A stretch of 34,824 nucleotides of DNA from Chloroflexi bacterium CFX4 (GTDB lineage: Bacteria; Chloroflexota; Anaerolineae; Aggregatilineales; UBA2796), in NCBI GenBank assembly GCA_021404685.1, contig QWHC01000027.1:1-34824 (forward strand). The letters are read 5' to 3'. The notes below the pieces were generated by a model that saw nothing but the letters and a program-made list of their open reading frames with translations, was not told where the DNA came from and did not search any database. The translations under genes were made by a program, and so were the position numbers. Below are positions 1-9,500 of the stretch, piece after piece; position 1 is the first letter of the stretch; each line of letters begins with the position of its first letter.

Positions 1-194
1 AGCCAAGACGGGTACTGGGTAGGTGTGTCGAAGTCGTGGAAGATATGGTTCGGTGTAGCAACCTGACAAGCAGAGTCGGCGTTGCCCACCGACTCGCGCT
101 ACACGCCGACCACCGCCACATCGCTCGGCAACCCGTAGAACGCCGTCTGGTAGAGCGCGCCCACACCGCTGAGCGTATTCGTCAAATAGAGCAT
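1..194 (-). pseudogene. Interrupted copy of a GC-rich leader cassette, running off the left edge
   Basis: Read on the minus strand from an ATG at 194-192, this gives 31 codons and then a TAG at 101-99. Without that stop the frame stays open to the window edge. Residues 12-31 (core ALYQTAFYGLPSDVAVVGV) closely match the start of the gene at 1258-2262 (core AVYQTVCYGLPSGMAVVGV). The TAG stands exactly where the intact copy has TGG (Trp), and Arg-Glu follows in both. I see a duplicated coding segment broken by one nonsense change. It may be the 5' end of a paralogue that lies outside the window. The function of the segment is unknown. Confidence 0.5.
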
Positions 195-217
195 ACAGCT
201 ATGAGTATTGTTCAAAG

Positions 218-1246
218 TTATTTTTGCAGGATTCCCCAACCTGCAATCCTAAAAACAATCTTACCGTCACGCAAATGCGCCAATTGTTCGGGTGAGAGTA
301 CTTTTGAGAGCGTATGTGTCCGTGGATTATAGAGCAGCCAGTATTGTTGCCCATCATCTAGGTACATGCTGAATTGGTATAGACCATCGTCTGACCATGA
401 AGAAGTTCCGCTATAAATGTCTCTGCGTCCATATAAACACAATGGTTTGAGATCAACGGAAAAACTACTTTCCGCAGGTATATTTAGAACGTACACACTG
501 CCATCCAAACCATATGTGTGCCATATTGCAGACTTTAAGTCTTTTGAAGCAAAAATATTGCCGCGAAATGTAAACTCTGACCAACGATCTATCTTTGTAA
601 GGTGACTTTGTTCTGAGATTAAATTCACTAACCAAAGATTATTATAAGATGTGACAACTGCCAATCGTGAACTGTCCTCATCGAGAGATAGGTATTTTAA
701 GCCATCAAAAGTTAGTTCTTGTATTGGAAGTTGACCTGTTGAGTCAATAACAGTCAAATCTTGATTGTTGTCTGACCTATAGATAAGAAAACGTCTTGTG
801 GCTTCAGAGATCAAACGTTTATTGCTGTCCTGCTCAAAAGGTGGCTCTACTGCCATGCTGATCTCCATTGTTTCAAGATTAATTATTATCTGCCCTGAAC
901 GAGTTGCGTATGCAATACGTCCCTCATCCCACCAGTGCCAGTAATTTGAATATGGAATCTCACTGGATGTGACAATGTCTTTTGATGGAATTTCTGCTTG
1001 ATATGATTGTTCAGTCAATGTTTGCAATGAAACAACATTCAAAATTACCTTGATTCTATCGAGAGATGGGTCTAGGTAGGCATACGTAAATAATATCGCC
1101 AGATGCGTACCGTCAGGAGATATTTTCAATGAGACATCGTGTGTGCCTTCAGGCATCTCAAAGCGGTATGCTGTTTGATTTTCACCTGATTTGTCTATGT
1201 ACAATATGCTGGCAAAAATTCTAGAACCATTGAGCGGTATTTTCAT
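218..1246 (-). CDS. Unrecognised protein, probably beta-propeller-like
   Basis: A protein of 342 residues with no convincing signal peptide, membrane segment or known catalytic motif. It contains recurring short strands with Asp-Gly or Asp-Asp turns: SPDGTHLAILF near residue 43, LDEDSSRLAVVTS in the middle, and SWSDDGLYQFSMYLDDG near the C-terminus. This pattern resembles WD40-like or TolB-type propeller blades, but no family can be named. I chose the ATG at 1246 because AGGAGA (1259-1254) lies 7 bases upstream; an in-frame ATG at 1267 has no such site and would overlap the upstream gene. The ribosome site overlaps the stop codon of the gene at 1258-2262, so the two are probably co-transcribed and translationally coupled. 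The gene is strikingly AT-rich (22 GC of 60 at 961-1020; 21 of 60 at 541-600), which suggests acquisition from elsewhere. Confidence 0.65.
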   Translation of the reverse strand: MKIPLNGSRIFASILYIDKSGENQTAYRFEMPEGTHDVSLKISPDGTHLAILFTYAYLDPSLDRIKVILNVVSLQTLTEQSYQAEIPSKDIVTSSEIPYSNYWHWWDEGRIAYATRSGQIIINLETMEISMAVEPPFEQDSNKRLISEATRRFLIYRSDNNQDLTVIDSTGQLPIQELTFDGLKYLSLDEDSSRLAVVTSYNNLWLVNLISEQSHLTKIDRWSEFTFRGNIFASKDLKSAIWHTYGLDGSVYVLNIPAESSFSVDLKPLCLYGRRDIYSGTSSWSDDGLYQFSMYLDDGQQYWLLYNPRTHTLSKVLSPEQLAHLRDGKIVFRIAGWGILQK

Positions 1247-1257
1247 GTTTATATCTC

Positions 1258-2262
1258 CTAGCGGCAAATTTGTTCCTGCCCATTAACAGGTATGGGCTTA
1301 CCAACAATAAACTGAATGCGTCCATTAACACTGTAATCACCTGTGCCAAAGTAAATTACCCAATATAAACTCGTTCGATTTAGAGAAAAGTTAGTGCAAT
1401 TTCCCCAGCTACAGGCAAAACTACCACATCCTTCATCAAGTTTGAACTCGCTAATTTGGGAAGCTGATGTCCACTCCATCAATCGGTTTACTTTTGTTTG
1501 ATATTGAGTAAGATTAGTCCCCAAAAGTTTGGGTAGATTAGGGCTTGGATCCGTGCTTGATGTTCTACCAGCGTTGTACCATGCTTCAATACCATACTTT
1601 TGTTGTGTGGCAGGGACAGGCAACCCACCCAGAAAGGTTACCATTTCATTTTCTGTGCAGTTCAAGACGCCATCTTGCCTACAAACTTCGACAATTTGCC
1701 GTATGAGCGCACGATCTAAAGCAGCTAATAAATCATTTGCTACAAATGGCTGACAACCATTGTTACCATTAAAAATCACACCTACAGGATTTCCACATTG
1801 CTCATAGTCAAGCCCTGTTTGAAAAAGTATTCCGACTTCTCCTTGCAGCGTTATAGCGAAGAAACTATTCCATGTTAAAGGCTGTCCTAATACTTTCAAG
1901 TGATCCCACACTGCATTGTAGGCACGGATGGCACAAGCGCGTCGGGCATCACCATCACTACTGCCGGTGACACATAGATTTTCAGAGGGATCCGCTGTCA
2001 TTCTTGGTAATTTCGCTCGAGGCTGTTCTAATACATTTGGTGCCGGCCATGTCATAGGTAACGGTGTTGGCGTTGAGGTAATGGTGCCACTGGGTGTTGG
2101 TGTGGTGATGATAATAAAAAGTGTCGGCGTTGGCACCGCACACACCACCGGCGGCGGGATGTGATCCGCGCTCAACTCGCGCCACACCCCGACCACCGCC
2201 ATACCGCTCGGCAGCCCGTAGCACACCGTCTGGTACACCGCGCCCGCACTTTCCTTCGCCAT
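1258..2262 (-). CDS. Unrecognised cysteine-rich protein with a Pro/Thr linker
   Basis: A protein of 334 residues. The first ~42 form a GC-rich segment (AVYQTVCYGLPSGMAVVGV at about 8-26) that recurs at 1-194. A linker of about 25 residues rich in Pro, Thr and Ser follows (about 44-68). The remaining AT-rich body has ten of the protein's twelve cysteines (97, 110, 156, 170, 194, 202, 279, 284, 289, 333). Linker and cysteines suggest an extracytoplasmic protein, but there is no recognisable signal peptide. The start is uncertain: an in-frame TAG lies four codons upstream of the ATG at 2262 and I see no ribosome site, so the true 5' end may be lost. The change of base composition near the linker makes the gene look chimeric. 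No domain family is recognised. Confidence 0.55.
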   Translation of the reverse strand: MAKESAGAVYQTVCYGLPSGMAVVGVWRELSADHIPPPVVCAVPTPTLFIIITTPTPSGTITSTPTPLPMTWPAPNVLEQPRAKLPRMTADPSENLCVTGSSDGDARRACAIRAYNAVWDHLKVLGQPLTWNSFFAITLQGEVGILFQTGLDYEQCGNPVGVIFNGNNGCQPFVANDLLAALDRALIRQIVEVCRQDGVLNCTENEMVTFLGGLPVPATQQKYGIEAWYNAGRTSSTDPSPNLPKLLGTNLTQYQTKVNRLMEWTSASQISEFKLDEGCGSFACSWGNCTNFSLNRTSLYWVIYFGTGDYSVNGRIQFIVGKPIPVNGQEQICR

Positions 2263-2385
2263 GCACCAAGCCTAGCGCGGCGCGGCGGGACGAGTCAAGC
2301 GGGCGGAGGGCAGGCGGCGGGTAAGCACCCACTTATCGAAAGGACACCAGCACCCCTCGCCTCTTTCTGTTCAATGGTGGTTGCC

Positions 2386-2402
2386 TGCCACAGGGTGTGG
2401 CA
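2386..2402. promoter_or_regulatory. Perfect inverted repeat upstream of fni (candidate operator)
   Basis: TGCCACA-GGG-TGTGGCA is a 7-bp perfect inverted repeat. It ends 12 bases before TAAAAT (2415-2420), a possible -10 box for fni; no good -35 box is visible at the expected spacing. A very similar 17-mer, with the same TGCCA-N7-TGGCA frame and 14 of 17 identical bases, lies upstream of the M24 peptidase gene at 31858-31874. That similarity favours a protein-binding site. It is also possible that it forms a hairpin in RNA. Confidence 0.4.
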
Positions 2403-2441
2403 CGCCTTTTGTGTTAAAATCCTGCCTATACAACAACACTT

Positions 2442-2474
2442 GGAGGGAAGCGCCGCACAACGGCGCATACACAC
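2442..2474 (+). promoter_or_regulatory. fni ribosome site separated from the ATG by a hairpin
   Basis: The only good Shine-Dalgarno sequence, GGAGGG (2442-2447), is 27 bases from the ATG at 2475, which is too far in a linear message. Between them lies GCGCCG-CACAA-CGGCGC (2450-2466), a perfect 6-bp GC stem with a 5-base loop. If this folds, the effective spacing shrinks to 10 bases (AA plus ATACACAC). The hairpin may therefore be required for initiation. Confidence 0.45.
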
Positions 2475-3518
2475 ATGGCAAATACACCCGATGATCCTCA
2501 GTTAATCGAACGCCGCAAAGCCGATCACATCCGCATCAACCTTGAGGAAAACGTTCAGTTTCCGCGCCTGACCACAGGCTTAGAGCGCTACCGCTTCATG
2601 CACCACGCCCTGCCCGAACTTGACCTTGCCGAAGTGGATACCTCGCTGCTGTTCATGGGCAAGCGGCTCAGTGCGCCGCTGCTCATTAGCTCGATGACGG
2701 GCGGCACCAACATGGCGAACCCGCTCAATCTGATCTTGGCAGAGGTGGCACAAGCGAACAGCATCGCTATGGGGCTTGGCTCTCAGCGGGCGGCAATCGT
2801 GCATGATGACCTTGCCGAATCATTCAGGGTGCGCCACGTTGCGCCTGATATTCTGCTCTTTGCCAATGTGGGCGCAGTGCAGTTGAACTATGGCTTTGGC
2901 GTGGATCACTATCGCCGTGCGGTGGATATGGCGGAGGCGGACGCGCTGATCCTGCACTTTAACGCATTGCAAGAGGCGGTTCAACCTGAAGGGGATGGCA
3001 ATTTTAGAGATTTATTGCCCAAAGTGGCGCATTTGTGCCGTGTGATTGGCGTGCCGGTCATCGCTAAAGAGGTGGGCTGGGGCTTCTCGGCAGATGATGC
3101 ACGCCGCTTGGCAGAGGCGGGCGTTGCCGCCATTGATGTCGCGGGCGCTGGTGGTACGTCGTGGAGCGAGGTGGAATATCACCGTGCGCCAACGGCATTC
3201 CATGCACGGGTGGCACGCGCCTTCGCCGACTGGGGCATTCCAACAGCGGAGAGCATTGAGTATGTGCGGGCTGCCGCACCAGACATGCCGATCATTGCCA
3301 GTGGCGGCTTGCGAGATGGCATTGACGTGGCGAAATGCATCGCGCTTGGCGCACAGCTTGGCGGCTTAGCAGGTCCTTTCTTGAAGGCGGCGGCGCATTC
3401 GGCAGAGGCAACCCATGATCTGGTGCGCGAACTGACTGCTCAACTCCGCATAGCGATGTTTGTGGCAGGTGCTTGCGATATTCCCGCGCTGCAACACACC
3501 CCTTTGATCAAGGATTAG
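2475..3518 (+). CDS. fni: Type II isopentenyl-diphosphate delta-isomerase (FMN-dependent)
   Basis: Interconverts isopentenyl and dimethylallyl diphosphate in the cytoplasm, supplying isoprenoid synthesis. The 347-residue length is normal for the type II enzyme. Family motifs appear in order: RKADHI (14-19), SSMTGG (72-77) in the flavin region, [14 protein letters not shown] (161-174) with the conserved Gln, Glu and Pro-Glu-Gly, KEVGWG (198-203), [10 protein letters not shown] (221-230), [10 protein letters not shown] (275-284) and GLAGPF (297-302) of the phosphate-binding barrel end. These identify the FMN/TIM-barrel enzyme rather than the unrelated Nudix type I. The ATG at 2475 is the natural start, but its ribosome site is unusual (see 2442-2474). 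The gene stands alone, convergent with the giant kinase gene. No other isoprenoid gene is in the window. Confidence 0.96.
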   Translation: MANTPDDPQLIERRKADHIRINLEENVQFPRLTTGLERYRFMHHALPELDLAEVDTSLLFMGKRLSAPLLISSMTGGTNMANPLNLILAEVAQANSIAMGLGSQRAAIVHDDLAESFRVRHVAPDILLFANVGAVQLNYGFGVDHYRRAVDMAEADALILHFNALQEAVQPEGDGNFRDLLPKVAHLCRVIGVPVIAKEVGWGFSADDARRLAEAGVAAIDVAGAGGTSWSEVEYHRAPTAFHARVARAFADWGIPTAESIEYVRAAAPDMPIIASGGLRDGIDVAKCIALGAQLGGLAGPFLKAAAHSAEATHDLVRELTAQLRIAMFVAGACDIPALQHTPLIKD

Positions 3519-3533
3519 CGCGCACTCAAAAGC

Positions 3534-3560
3534 GTGAGGGCGGAATTTCCCCGCCCTCAC
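3534..3560. terminator. Hairpin terminator between convergent fni and giant kinase gene
   Basis: GTGAGGGCGG and CCGCCCTCAC form a perfect 10-bp stem around AATTTCC. It sits 15 bases after the fni stop and 30 bases after the stop of the kinase gene. On the minus strand the hairpin is followed by GCTTTTG, a short T run; on the plus strand there is no T run. It probably serves mainly the minus-strand operon, and fni as a simple stem. Confidence 0.7.
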
Positions 3561-3590
3561 AGATGCTCGATATGCCAGCGGCAGTACCGT

Positions 3591-6500
3591 TTAATCGCCC
3601 ATTTCGGCGCTTGCTTCGTTGCTGGCTTGCTCGCCCGTCTCCAACCCGGCGATGGGCAGCGCAAAGCTGAAGGTTGACCCAACACCGATCTCGCTATCCA
3701 CCCACATGCGCCCGCCCTGCTTCTCGATCAGCTTGCGCGAGATGGGCAAGCCCAAGCCCGTGCCTTCATATTGGCGCGCAGCGTTGTTATCAGCCTGCTG
3801 GAACGGCTCAAAGATGAGGTCTAGCTTATCACGTGGGATGCCGATACCGGTATCTGTAACAGAAACCTGCACCATTGGCACGCCATCCACTTCGGTGCGG
3901 AAGCAAGCAATGGTGATGGTGCCTTGCGGCGTGAACTTTGCCGCGTTGGAAACGAGGTTGAGCAGTGCTTGCCGCGTGCGGAACTCGTCGCCTGCCACGT
4001 TGGGCAACTCTGGCTCAACCTCTTGATACAGGCGCACGGGCTTATCCTTCAACAAGCCAATCGCCGTCGAGGCAACGCCTTTCACCACCTCGTGCAAGGC
4101 AAAGGGTGCGATAGCGAATTCCATGCGGTCAGCCTCGATCTTCGCCTGATCAAGGATGTCGTTCACCAAGCCGAGCAGGTGCTTACCACTCTCATAGATC
4201 GTGTTTAGGTCTTGCTCTTGCATCTCGGTCAGCGGTCCGTCAATGCCCTTCAAGATCACCCGCGAGAAGCCGATGATCGAGTTAAGTGGCGTCCGCAACT
4301 CGTGCGACATATTAGCAAGGAACTGGCTCTTAACGCGGTCAAGTTCCATCAGGCGCAAGTTGGCGGCGCGCACCTCACGCAGCAGGCGTGCATTCTGAAT
4401 GGTAGCACTCAACGACGACCCAAGCGTTTGAGTCAGGCGCAGTGCTTCGTCATCAAAGCCGTTTGTCACGGTTTTCACGGCACCCAGAGCGCCCACAAAG
4501 TTATCGCCCGCGTAGAGCGGCACCAAGAGCAGCGAGCCTTTTTCCGGCAAAAGTCCGCGCAGTGCCTGAGCAAGGCGCGTGTAACCACCCAGCGAGCCTG
4601 TCGCGCCGGAGCGCCCACCCTGCACCGCCGCTAGATCATCGACTTGCAGCGGTTCGTGGCGTTGCATAAATTCTTTGAAGAAGGGTTGGTTAACCTCGTA
4701 GTAGGGCGGAATAACCAACTCGACACCCGACGTCGTTGCACTGTATGGCACAAGGCGTGTGCCGCTGTCATCAAAAACCAACACGGCTGTTGCTGCTGCG
4801 CTTAGCTTATCACGCATCAGTTCAGCGATTTCGCGCATCCGCTCCGGCTGGACGTTTTCTTCGGTGAAGGCGCTGGTTGCCGCACGCGAAGCATCGAACA
4901 GGAAGCGCATTTCCTCAGCACGGCGCACAGATGAGGCGAAAAGTTCCGCGTTATCAATGGCGATAGCGATCTGACCTGCCAGCGTGGAGAGGATGACCAC
5001 GTCTTCTTGGGTAAAAGCGCCTGCCTCATTGCTCTGCACGTCCAGCGCGCCCAAGATAATATCACGGGCAATCAGCGGCAACGCCATTTCTGCACGAGTA
5101 TCGGGCAGATCAGGGTTGGGCTTGTGAACAGCGCGTGGATCGGTTGTATCACCTACGATCTGCGGCGTGCCGGTGGCAGTTACCTGACCGATAACCGAGC
5201 GCGACCCAACAGGCAAGCCATGCCCTCTTGCCAACAGACGCTGCCCTGCTTCACCAGTAGACGAAACCACACGCGCAAACTTGCCTTCGCTATCAATGCG
5301 GAAGATTTGCACATGGTCGAAGCCGAAACTGTCTTTAATCTGATTCACGATCAAATCAAAGAGTTCATCAAGGCGCAGCGTGCTGGCAGCCACCTGAGCG
5401 ATTTCAGCGCTCAGGGCGAGTTGACGGGCGCGGCGTGTGGTCTGTTCCAGCAGATTGCGGCGCTCAATGCCGATTCCGATCAGGTCAGAGAGCGCGGTGA
5501 GGATACGCATATCGCGCTCAGTGTGGCGCCATGTTGCATCGGCGCACAGCACCAACGCGCCAAGTGGCACTTGGTTAGTGCCCACCAATGGGAAGGCAAC
5601 CAATGCCCGTGCGCCGAACATCAACTCGATCGATTCCCCATCAACGCTGAGTTCATCGGCATAGGCGTGCGGACCGCGAACATCCTCAAGCCATGTTGGC
5701 TTGGAGCGTTTAACAATGTCCCAGATTGGGAACTGTTCGGAGGTGAAGCGCGCACCGGTGATGTCGTACGATTGATCCTCGCGCTGCCAGAAGGCTACCA
5801 CTTCCACCGACGCATTCCGATCATCCCAACTACCACCGGTCAACCGTAAAGTCAGCGTGCTGGTGACGAGTGTTGGCACGGCATAGTCAGCGATGGCTTT
5901 CAATTCATCGGCAGGTGTCACAGAATTGGCGATGGCACGGCTGGTCTGGTAAAGGACTGCCGTTTCTTCAAGCGATTCTTGGGTTTGCTGCACCAAGATG
6001 AAGTTATCTATGGAGATAGCAGCTTGGTCGGCAATGGTGGTTAGCAATTGCTGTTCGGTTTGGGTGAAGGTGTGTGGTTCCTCATAAGTCAGGATGACGC
6101 GCCCCGTCAATTGCCCTTTAACTATCATTGGCACAGAGGCTTGTGCGCGGAACGCGCCTAAATATAGCAAGGGCTGAATGCGATCTAGCAAGTTCGGATC
6201 AGCGTCTTGCACGTCTTGAATGAAGTAGGTTGGCAGGTCGAGCAGTTCCCAATCGCCCTGCATCAGCGGCTTGGCAACTTGCGGCTCCTGCGTTTCGGGA
6301 TCATTGGCGCGCCATGCCAGCACCCAGTCAATGCGTTGTTCAGTCTCGCGCATTCGCAGCAGCAGCACGTCAATACGGCTCGGCGAAAGTTTGGCCAACT
6401 CATCACGCAGCACACCGATGGTCGAGTCAATCGAGTCGGCAAGGCGGATGTTCAGGCTAGACTCAAAGAGCATCGTCGTCGTCTGGAGCGCGAGGACGGT

Positions 6501-9500
6501 TTCCTCAGCAAGGCGCGCACTTTCACACGCCACGGCTGCCTGATCGGTCAGGTTGCCCAACGTGCGGCGTTCCTCTGAGGTGAATGGACGGTATTCGTTG
6601 AAGCCGATGAACACCCAGCCAACGGTGCGGTTACGTGCTTTCATTGGGAATACGCTAACCGAGACAACACCCAACACCGCAAGCTGTGGATCATCGCTGA
6701 AGTCAGGGTTCTCACGGATGTCGGTATCTATGAACGCATCATCAGAGAGCAGCATTGTACGCGGCAGTGGGCTGGCTGTCTCGATCACATCTACTGTGAT
6801 GCCATCTGGCGAGCGCCACGCCGAATAGATCGGTGCAAGCTGCCCATCCTGATTGAAAATCACAAAGAAGTGATCCGGCGTAAACTGACCTATGATGTGG
6901 CGTCCCACCACATTCAGAATGCCATAGATTTCGTTTTCCGCCGAAATGTCACGGCTGACTTCATAGAGGCTGGTCGTTTCGCGCAGGCTTTCTTGCAGCA
7001 CGTTTTCCAGTTCGCGCAGTTCGGTCACATCCTGATACACTGCCACCGCACCGACGATCTCGCCATCGCGCAATAGCGGCACGGCGTCAACCAGTAAGTC
7101 AGTGCGGTTGCCGTCACTATCCAACAGCGTCATGTCCTCAGCGCGCACAGAAGTCTGCCCTTCAAGGGCAAGATAGACGGGTTGTTCTTCAGCCGTGAAG
7201 GACAGTCCAGTGTTGGTGTGCAACACTTCGTAAGGCTGCAAGCTATCCAAGCCAAGCAGTTCACGCGCACGCTGATTGGTCAGAATGGGTTGGCGCGTTG
7301 CCGCGTCCACCACGATGACGCCAGTGGGTAGCGAGTTGAGAATCTGCTGCAAGCTCTCGCGCTCATCCTGCACGGCATCGAACAGGCGGCGGTTTTCAAG
7401 GGCAACCGCGATCTGGCTGGCAAGGGTTAGGCTGAGCTGACGGTCGCGGTCGTCAACATCGAGCTGTGTCACCGAGCGCCCAAGCATCAACACGGCATCG
7501 GTACGGTTGCCGGCTTTGATCGGCACGACAATATGCTTACCGAACGCCTCTGCACGCGCCATATCCAAGCGTTTTAGCGCGCTGTGTTCATGTGGTTCGT
7601 TCACCACAATCACCTGACCACCGCGCAGCACTTCGGTGATAGCGTTATGGCTGTTCTCCAGTGTGATCTCAACCATATCCTCCAGCGGCGACCCTTTCGG
7701 GAAGTGTGCCGTGATGCGGTTCGCCATCACACCGGTCAGCGTTAGGCGGACGCTGCCAAACCACCACCGATCAAAGTTGGCAGCGGTTGCCACACGCTCG
7801 ATCAGGTCGCTGATGCCGATCTCGAACTCTGTACCGATCTGGCTGGCGATCTGTGCCGCTTCTGCCAACACACGGTTGCTACGCGCCTCGATCTGCGCCT
7901 CATTATAGAGGTATTGGTTTTCCAAGCTGATGGCGATCTGGTCAGAAAGCGCGTCTGCATACTGCACAAAGTTGGCAGGGAAGGCATTGTTACGGCGGCT
8001 GTGGAAAAGCAACACGCCAAACCAGCGTGTGGCAGTCACCAACGGCGTGACGAGGACGCTATGCACTTGCATGGCACGGTATGCTTCACGCAGGGTGTCC
8101 TGTTCGCGCAGATCGACAGTTAGGTTGGCGATGTAGGGTGTGCGTTCCGCAGGCAACCATGCGGCGGGCAGCGTTTCGCGTGGCACGCGCTGCGCCGATG
8201 GACGGAAGGTGCCAGAGGTGCGCTCCCAAATATAAGCATATTCTAGGATGGGTGCTTCGTAGCTTGGCGTTGGATATGCCAAGATGAACAAGACGCGATC
8301 AACCTGTTCAAAGGTGGCAAAGCGTTCAGCCGCTGTCTGGTAAAGGCGTTCAAGTTCACTGGTGCTGCTGAGCGCACGGCTTGCCAAGTAAAGCTGCTCC
8401 ACACGGCTGAGCGCACCTTGCGTTTGTTCGACAAGGCGCGTGTTTTCCAACACAAGTGCCACACGGTCTGCCACTGCTTGCACAATGGCGCGTTCTTCCA
8501 TTGAGAGTGGCAGTTCAGGATTTTCCTGCACGCGCAGGCTGCCGACTGTCTCACCGCGCACCTGAATTGGCGCCTCAATGACTTGCGGATCGCTCACAGC
8601 AGGCATCGAGTCGCCGCCATTAGCAGGTGTAACGCTCAGCATGTCATAGGTATAGGCGAGTGATGCATCGCCAGTTTCGGTCAGATAGTCTTGCCATGTG
8701 GTGCGCGTTAACTGACGGTTGAGATCGGCAATCTGCGTGACGCGCTTTGCCTGATCGTCTAGCAGGCGCGCATTGTCAATAGCGATGGCGAGCTGGTCGC
8801 ACAGCAGTTGGAATATCTGCACGTCTTCCTGATTGAAGGCGTTCGGTTCGATGCTCTGCACGTCAAGGCAGCCGATCAGCTTATCACCAACTTGCAGCGG
8901 CAGCGCCATTTCGGAGCGCGTCAACGGCAGCAGCGGATTAAAGCGGTGTGGCACTTCGGATTGCTGTGTATCCAACGTGATGAATGTGCGGCGCTTTAAC
9001 GTCACCTGACCAACGATTGAGTTTGAGCCAACGGCAAGTTTGTGCTTACGCGCCAAAAGTTCGCGCCCTGCCTCGCCCGTGCTGATGACCAACACGGCAT
9101 ATTCATTGGCATCGTCCACCAAGAAGATTTGCGCGTGATAGAAGTTGAAACGGTCACGAATGGCGTCCACCGTGTATTGCAGCAAGCGGTCAACATCGCG
9201 CAGCTGGGTGGCACCCCGCCCAATCTCAGCGGCAATTTCAAGGTTGCGCGTGCGCTGGGTCACACGAGTTTCCAGCGTACTAAGCGTATTCTTCAGACGA
9301 TCTGAGAGCGTATTGAGTGAGCCTGCCAACTGCCCGATTTCATCTTCGTTTGGCACCTTCACACGCACCGTGAAATCGCCTTCTGCCATACGCTGCGCCG
9401 AAAGGCTGAGACGGCGCAGCGGACGCACCACCGATTGCACAATCACACCAAGCACAAACAACAAGGTGGCGAAGAAGACTGCCGTTCGCACCACCAGATC

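Noticed and set aside
99..101. TAG read as a recoded amino acid (Trp position) in the left-edge copy
   Set aside because: No recoding signal is visible, and identified genes in the window use TAG as an ordinary stop (for example fni). Decay is the simpler explanation.
5007..5849. Open frame of 280 codons opposite the giant kinase gene
   Set aside because: Lies wholly inside kinase GAF coding sequence; its composition is that of a shadow frame and it has no motif.
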